The notes under the pieces: generated by a model
The model's database searches: none
Told to the model about the DNA's origin: nothing
What the model saw: the letters and a program-made list of their open reading frames with translations, nothing else
Assembly: GCA_030024065.1 (NCBI GenBank)
Contig: JASEIE010000148.1
Coordinates: 1 to 9,383 of the forward strand
Origin: Thermodesulfobacteriota bacterium
GTDB lineage: Bacteria > Desulfobacterota > BSN033 > UBA1163
DNA: 9,383 bases
Reading direction: 5' to 3'
Made by a program: the position numbers and the translations under genes
Shown: positions 5,518-9,383 of the stretch, piece after piece
Numbering within the stretch: the first letter of the stretch is position 1
Layout of the letters: each line of letters starts with the position of its first letter

Positions 5518-6441
5518 CATGAATAAAAAGACGAGCCCTGCAAAAAATAATAAACCTGCCGCAAACCAATCAAGGGCATCCATTTTGTGAAATGCGTATA
5601 CCTTAATATCCCCGTGAAATCCTCTCCCTACCATGGCCTTAAAGACTTCATCGCATCTGATTTGGGTTTTTCTAAAAAGAAAAGCCATCCGATTAGCAAT
5701 CCACCTTCTCATCTCGGCTTCTTTCACTCCTCCTATCAGTCTGCTCTTCCTTGCAAGGTGCATCTCCTCAAGGGTCCTCATCAATATAAAGAGATACTTA
5801 TAGGTGAGCATGATCACCATCAGCATGGTGTCCGGAAGCCTAAAGACCTTGAGCGCCTTGATGACTTCAGAAAGAGGCGTCGTATAGAGAAGAAAGAAAG
5901 TGGCAGTCAGGGAATTGATGACCCTTGTCGTCAGCATTAAAACCCCCAATATTCCTTCTCTGGTCAAGCCGATCGTCTCAGGGATGTGATAGATCCAAAA
6001 TTCATGAGGTCTTGAGAGATGGAAAAGCGGCAGAAGGAGGTCGCCCCTCGAAAAAATGTTGAGAGAAGATGGGAGGGCCACAAGGAATCCGAAGAGAAAC
6101 CCAAGGGTGAGCACCTTTCCGTAGAAACGGGGGAGATCGAGTCGTGACAAGGCAACCAAGATTAAAAGAAAGACTCCTATGACTATCTCCGAGACAATGT
6201 CTTTTTTGAGACTCACGATGATGATCAAAAAGGTGAGAAAAAGGACCTTCACCCTGGCATCCATCCTTTGAAAAAAACCATCTCGAGACGCCATTTCCCA
6301 TTGGATGTAGCTCGTCCTGACGAACCCGGAAATATGCCCTATCGCCTTATCTAAAAAAGAAGTGGATAAGCCACCCGTTTGTCGTATCCCTGCAGGAGAA
6401 GGTGACTTATCCAAAAGAAAAGAGGGAATTTTATCCTTCAT
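5515..6441 (-). CDS. cbiQ: Ni/Co ECF transporter transmembrane subunit CbiQ
   Basis: The T-component (coupling membrane subunit) of the ECF transporter, 308 residues. After a cytoplasmic N-terminal stretch of about 60 residues with the CbiQ-type pattern (LDKAIGHISGFVRTSYIQWE, then RMDARVKVLF) it has hydrophobic helices at roughly 64-78, 83-98, 109-124, 164-187, 205-222 and 288-307. The two cytoplasmic coupling motifs that touch the ATPases can be seen as ARKSR (230-234) and VGRGF (271-275), corresponding to the Ala-Arg-Gly/Ser type motifs of ECF T-subunits. The start at 6441 lies 9 bases after the stop of the barrel gene, with only a weak GGA ahead. The N-terminal extension before about residue 28 is less certain. 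It is expected to join CbiM to the CbiO dimer. Confidence 0.94.
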   Translation of the reverse strand: MKDKIPSFLLDKSPSPAGIRQTGGLSTSFLDKAIGHISGFVRTSYIQWEMASRDGFFQRMDARVKVLFLTFLIIIVSLKKDIVSEIVIGVFLLILVALSRLDLPRFYGKVLTLGFLFGFLVALPSSLNIFSRGDLLLPLFHLSRPHEFWIYHIPETIGLTREGILGVLMLTTRVINSLTATFFLLYTTPLSEVIKALKVFRLPDTMLMVIMLTYKYLFILMRTLEEMHLARKSRLIGGVKEAEMRRWIANRMAFLFRKTQIRCDEVFKAMVGRGFHGDIKVYAFHKMDALDWFAAGLLFFAGLVFLFM

Positions 6442-6450
6442 ATTCCAAGC

Positions 6451-7431
6451 TTAAAAGAAAAATGAGAGAGTGACAATAGCCCTGTATTTTTCACGCCCCT
6501 CGGCTCCCTGCTGTTCACCCTTTTCGTTCAGATCCTTGAGGAGGGGGAATTTTACCATCAATCCGAGATTGGCGTTCCAGAGTTTCGAAAAAGAGAATCT
6601 TATACCCGGTGAGAGATAGAGGATAGTTCCGCCGGTGGCTCTCAGTTTTTCTCTTCCTTCTTCATCTCTTGCAAGGTTGAGAAGATTAAGCTCCAGAATG
6701 CCATCCATTTTTGAAAGAAATTTATCCGGTTTTCCATAAAGTTCATAAATTCCTGCGAGATTCAGTCTCCATTCATTGCCGAATTTGAACCCATCCTTCC
6801 TTGTAAATATTTCGTAGGAGGTATCGAGCCCCAAGGTGAAGGGACCGGCAATCTGCCGAGTGGCAGCCATTCCCAAGGTGAACGTTGGGCTCGCGAACCC
6901 TGGCTGCATCCCGGGATCAATCTCTCCCCCAAGTTCTTTGCGGTTCTTACCCGTGGGAAGGGTGAACCCTCCGAATGCGGAGAAATAAGTTTTCTTTATT
7001 CCTTCAAGGGTCGTCGCCGTATCCTCTTGCTTATTCAAACCCAACCCTTTTCCTGGATCATAGTTGAGCCCCAGATTAAACAGGAGCTTCAGATCTCCAA
7101 TGCCCCGATTGGAACCCAGGGTATCCTGCCTCTTAATGTTATACGGTACGAAAAGGGTGCCTGTGAGAAACGGGGTGACCCCGTATGAGATTCCGACATT
7201 GAAGAAGGTGAAAGAATCCTTATTTTCCGGTTCAGCAAAACTGTACTTCCTGAATTCCACATGTTCAACCCTCGTCGAGAGCACCATCCCACCTTGAGGA
7301 AGGGTGAGAGCTGAGTTCGTCTCGATGGGGCTTCCAGGCCCGAAGGCGAGAGCGACTCCTCCGTGATGTGCCATGGCTTTCCAAGGCGAAAACAGAACGA
7401 CCAAAATAATTACCACCATAAGTCTTTTCAT
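6451..7431 (-). CDS. Outer-membrane beta-barrel protein of the Ni/Co operon
   Basis: A 326-residue exported protein. Residues 1-21 are a signal peptide ending in the clean AMA cleavage motif, so the mature protein starts HHGG. The rest is rich in alternating polar/hydrophobic strands with glycines and aromatics (for example TFFNVGISYGVTPFLTGTLF and TYFSAFGGFTLPTG), and it ends with TLSFFF, a terminal phenylalanine beta-signal for BAM insertion. It resembles the 'MetA-pathway of phenol degradation'/transporter-like barrel group, but I am not certain of the family. There is no TonB box or plug domain, so it would be a passive channel or a structural barrel. The start is supported by AAGGAG about 11 bases upstream. 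Its place inside the ECF operon, 40 bases after nikL and 9 before cbiQ, suggests it passes nickel or cobalt across the outer membrane; this is inference. Confidence 0.85.
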   Translation of the reverse strand: MKRLMVVIILVVLFSPWKAMAHHGGVALAFGPGSPIETNSALTLPQGGMVLSTRVEHVEFRKYSFAEPENKDSFTFFNVGISYGVTPFLTGTLFVPYNIKRQDTLGSNRGIGDLKLLFNLGLNYDPGKGLGLNKQEDTATTLEGIKKTYFSAFGGFTLPTGKNRKELGGEIDPGMQPGFASPTFTLGMAATRQIAGPFTLGLDTSYEIFTRKDGFKFGNEWRLNLAGIYELYGKPDKFLSKMDGILELNLLNLARDEEGREKLRATGGTILYLSPGIRFSFSKLWNANLGLMVKFPLLKDLNEKGEQQGAEGREKYRAIVTLSFFF

Positions 7432-7471
7432 GATTCATTTCTCCTTGTCGATTTGATTTGAGTTGAAGCGC

Positions 7472-7942
7472 CTAATTCGTTTCAGTTCTTACCCTCTTTC
7501 TCGACCTCCAGAGGGCATAAATTCCAAACAGCCCAAAAATGATGCTGACTCCTGTAATCAATTTCGTATGCGTTGCCACGAGGGGTTTGCTAAACGATTC
7601 GAGTCCAAGGGATTGATTCACGTTCACATCAATCGTCACACCATGAAAACCGTGGGAGGATTCGCCCATCATCTTCACCTTCCAGATTCCGGGTCTTTCG
7701 GGGAAGAAAGAGACATAGCCATTCCTGTCTGTCCTTCCCGTCTGGTGGGGCTGGTTATCTCCAGGTCCATATACCTCGTATTCAGAGTAGCTTGCAGGAT
7801 CGTTTGCAGAATAGAAGAAACGCACAGAGATTCCGTTCTGTACCACGGCATAATGGATGCTGTGTCCATGGACAGGGGGCTTGAAAAAGATGAATAAAAA
7901 GAGGATCCCAAGGAGAAGACATAAGTTTCCTTTCGTTTTCAT
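7472..7942 (-). CDS. NikL-like membrane-anchored periplasmic component of Ni ECF transporter
   Basis: A 156-residue protein. Residues 1-26 are a signal peptide with probable cleavage after VHG, giving a mature N-terminus HSIH. An Ig-like/carboxypeptidase-regulatory-like beta domain follows (about 27-112, with the loop TGRTDRNGYVSFFPERPG at 68-85). A single C-terminal helix (about 126-145) ends in a basic cytoplasmic tail RSRKRVR. This layout matches NikL, an accessory component known from NikKLMQO-type nickel ECF transporters. Extra histidines (66, 97, 100, 125) could help bind metal. Its ATG overlaps the stop of the CbiM-NikK fusion gene (ATGA, 7939-7942) with GAGGTG upstream, so translation is probably coupled. 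Sequence identity to characterised NikL cannot be judged here; the call rests on architecture and context. Confidence 0.75.
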   Translation of the reverse strand: MKTKGNLCLLLGILFLFIFFKPPVHGHSIHYAVVQNGISVRFFYSANDPASYSEYEVYGPGDNQPHQTGRTDRNGYVSFFPERPGIWKVKMMGESSHGFHGVTIDVNVNQSLGLESFSKPLVATHTKLITGVSIIFGLFGIYALWRSRKRVRTETN

Positions 7943-9309
7943 TTTTTCACCTCAAAGGTTAGAGTGGACGTAATACTCAGGTAATCCGCATCAGGGTCAT
8001 CCTTCAGCGGTTCTTTGTAAGTCACTGTGATGAGCTGATGCCCATTTGAAAGGAGCAGCTTCACGATGCCGTCCTTGTCAGAAGTCCCGATTTTTATGTG
8101 GTCATTTCCTGTCACCTCAACCCCGGTCAAAGGCTTTCCATGCTGAAGGGTTCTGACAGGTAAATGATCCCCTGTCTTCATGCGAAACGGGTCCTCCATA
8201 GGAAGAAGGTCGAGTGTCAGGCGCTCTACTGGTTTCCGAGCCATCTCGCTCCAGGATAGAAGAACCTTGGAATAGTTCAAGGATCGGATGGCCTCGACCA
8301 CCCGACTCGCTTTTCTTTTAGGAAGACTCTTCCAGCCATAGATCGTTTTTGACCAGTAGCCGTTATCAATCTCAGCGATCATCAGGGAAGGTGATTCGAA
8401 GGGCTTCAGAACCACACCCTTTCCCTTTTTCTCCTTCGTCACCGAGATTTCTTTTCCCTGGTGATCGAAGGCAATCACTTTCTTTATTTTTGATGGGTCA
8501 AATTCTTCGCGGTGGGTGCCGTGACCGAAGACAACGGCGAAATCCTTTCCCTCCTGTTCAATCCAGAAATCATGGGCATCGGCTCTGGGAGCCAGAAAGA
8601 GAAAGAGGATAAAAAAGAGGGAGATGATCGCTTTCCGAGTGCCTGTCACACCTGACTGGAGTCTCTGAATAAATAGCAGGACAAGCACGGTAATCACAGC
8701 CTCAAGAAGCCCAACGGCAGTGAGATGGGGGAGTAGTACAGCAGGGATAGCAACCTGAAGAGGGTAAGGGAAATACTGAGGGGTTTGAGATCCTGAGGAA
8801 AGCCATGGTTGGATGCCCAACTCCAAAGCAGCGAAAAGGGCTCCAAGGTTGACTGAGAGGTAGGCAGCTATCGCAGCAGCCATAGGACGAACGGATCCTC
8901 CCTTAAGCCTTGTCCCAAGGAATGTAACAATTCTGTATGTGATATATCCGGTCATCGCGCCGACAAAAGCAATATTAAAGCAATTCGCTCCGAGGGCGGT
9001 AATCCCTCCATCCCCAAAAACGACCGCCTGGATCATGAGGGCAATTGAAGCGGCAAGAACTCCGGCCCAGGGACCGAGTAAGATGGCGATGAGGGCAGAC
9101 CCCGTCATATGGCCAGTCGTCCCACCGGGCAATGGCACTGTGAACATCATGGCGATAAGGCTGAAGGCTGAAGCCATAGCGAGCGATGGCACCTGCGATG
9201 TTTTGAATTCCTTTTTCACCTTTCTTGATGCAACCATCCAAACAGGCACCATGACGGCCCAGAGGCCGCCATAAGTTATGGGTCCCAAATATCCATCGGG
9301 TATGTGCAT
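7939..9309 (-). CDS. cbiM: CbiM/NikM substrate-binding subunit fused to DUF4198 (NikK-like) domain
   Basis: The S-component of the Ni/Co ECF transporter, 456 residues, about twice the length of a plain CbiM. Residues 1-216 are CbiM: the invariant MHIPDG start, whose Met1 and His2 bind the metal in NikM structures, the third ligand His67 in GGTTGHMTG, the FGDGGITALGANCFNIA segment (98-115) and several membrane helices. After a short linker comes one more hydrophobic segment (about 228-241) ending ADA, which reads like the former signal peptide of a separate NikK protein. It is followed by a periplasmic DUF4198 domain starting HDFWIEQEGKDFAVVFGHGT (246-265) and ending near 456. The presence of NikK and NikL types and the absence of a CbiN gene favour nickel over cobalt. 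AAGGAGG precedes the ATG by 4 bases. It is the first gene of the operon. Confidence 0.92.
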   Translation of the reverse strand: MHIPDGYLGPITYGGLWAVMVPVWMVASRKVKKEFKTSQVPSLAMASAFSLIAMMFTVPLPGGTTGHMTGSALIAILLGPWAGVLAASIALMIQAVVFGDGGITALGANCFNIAFVGAMTGYITYRIVTFLGTRLKGGSVRPMAAAIAAYLSVNLGALFAALELGIQPWLSSGSQTPQYFPYPLQVAIPAVLLPHLTAVGLLEAVITVLVLLFIQRLQSGVTGTRKAIISLFFILFLFLAPRADAHDFWIEQEGKDFAVVFGHGTHREEFDPSKIKKVIAFDHQGKEISVTKEKKGKGVVLKPFESPSLMIAEIDNGYWSKTIYGWKSLPKRKASRVVEAIRSLNYSKVLLSWSEMARKPVERLTLDLLPMEDPFRMKTGDHLPVRTLQHGKPLTGVEVTGNDHIKIGTSDKDGIVKLLLSNGHQLITVTYKEPLKDDPDADYLSITSTLTFEVKK

Positions 9310-9313
9310 AAAT

Positions 9314-9320
9314 CCTCCTT
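9314..9320 (-). promoter_or_regulatory. Ribosome binding site of the cbiM fusion gene
   Basis: AAGGAGG on the minus strand is separated from the ATG by only 4 bases (ATTT). It confirms the MHIPDG start, which is functionally required because the free N-terminus and His2 bind the metal. Confidence 0.75.
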
Positions 9321-9383
9321 GTTCAATTTAAAAAACGTGACCGTGTCCGTTCTACGTGTCTGTTTCTCTAACCTAAATTGAGC
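9321..9383 (-). promoter_or_regulatory. Operon leader with inverted repeat (possible regulatory element)
   Basis: GTTCAATTTA (9321-9330) and TAAATTGAGC (9374-9383) are inverted repeats matching at 9 of 10 positions, 43 bases apart. The proximal arm touches the ribosome binding site of cbiM. Between them CGTGTC occurs twice, 13 bases apart (9342-9347 and 9355-9360). This could be a stem closing a leader RNA or a pair of operator half-sites for a metal regulator, or chance in AT-rich DNA. No NikR-type operator or recognisable riboswitch core is visible, but the leader is cut by the window edge. Confidence 0.3.

Noticed and set aside
5508..5579. N-terminal extension of CbiO from the ATG at 5579
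   Set aside because: It would overlap cbiQ by 65 bases, is unlike the family N-terminus, and a good ribosome binding site lies just before 5507.
1..9383. CRISPR array, tRNA, rRNA or insertion sequence
   Set aside because: I looked for regularly spaced repeats, conserved RNA segments and transposase motifs and saw none.

Overview
The window is chromosomal DNA from a Gram-negative bacterium. Two observations support this: a protein with a signal peptide and a C-terminal beta-barrel signature, and ECF-type metal uptake genes. The gene content (M42 peptidase, DUF1684, DUF2283/DUF4258 pair, Nik/Cbi transporter) and the palindromic repeats between genes resemble Desulfobacterota or Nitrospirota-type anaerobes. 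That placement is an inference from general familiarity, not a search. Apart from one gene, everything lies on the minus strand.

Right-hand half (about 4689-9309, minus strand): a tight five-gene operon for uptake of a transition metal, most likely nickel and possibly cobalt. In transcription order it encodes: (1) a fusion of the CbiM/NikM substrate-binding membrane protein to a periplasmic DUF4198 (NikK-like) domain; (2) a NikL-like membrane-anchored periplasmic protein; (3) an outer-membrane beta-barrel protein; (4) the CbiQ transmembrane coupling subunit; (5) the CbiO ATPase, which ends in a histidine-rich tail. Gene spacings are a 4-base overlap, 40, 9 and 7 bases. Together they could form a route through the whole envelope: barrel in the outer membrane, NikK/NikL domains in the periplasm, CbiM-CbiQ-CbiO in the inner membrane. 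Each predicted exported domain would start with histidine after signal peptidase cleavage, and CbiM begins Met-His. The operon promoter is not visible; its 5' leader runs off the right edge.

Middle (about 2137-4584): a small DUF2784 membrane protein and an EamA/DMT-family exporter on the minus strand, then a secreted DUF1684 protein, the only plus-strand gene, with a plausible sigma70 promoter. The gaps around them carry several palindromic repeats.

Left-hand part (1-1986): an M42-family metallo-aminopeptidase, followed by an overlapping DUF4258-like/DUF2283 pair with a toxin-antitoxin-like layout. The first 375 bases hold a REP-like hairpin and an open frame without a start codon that may be a gene remnant. 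I see no rRNA, tRNA, CRISPR array, insertion sequence or complete integron.
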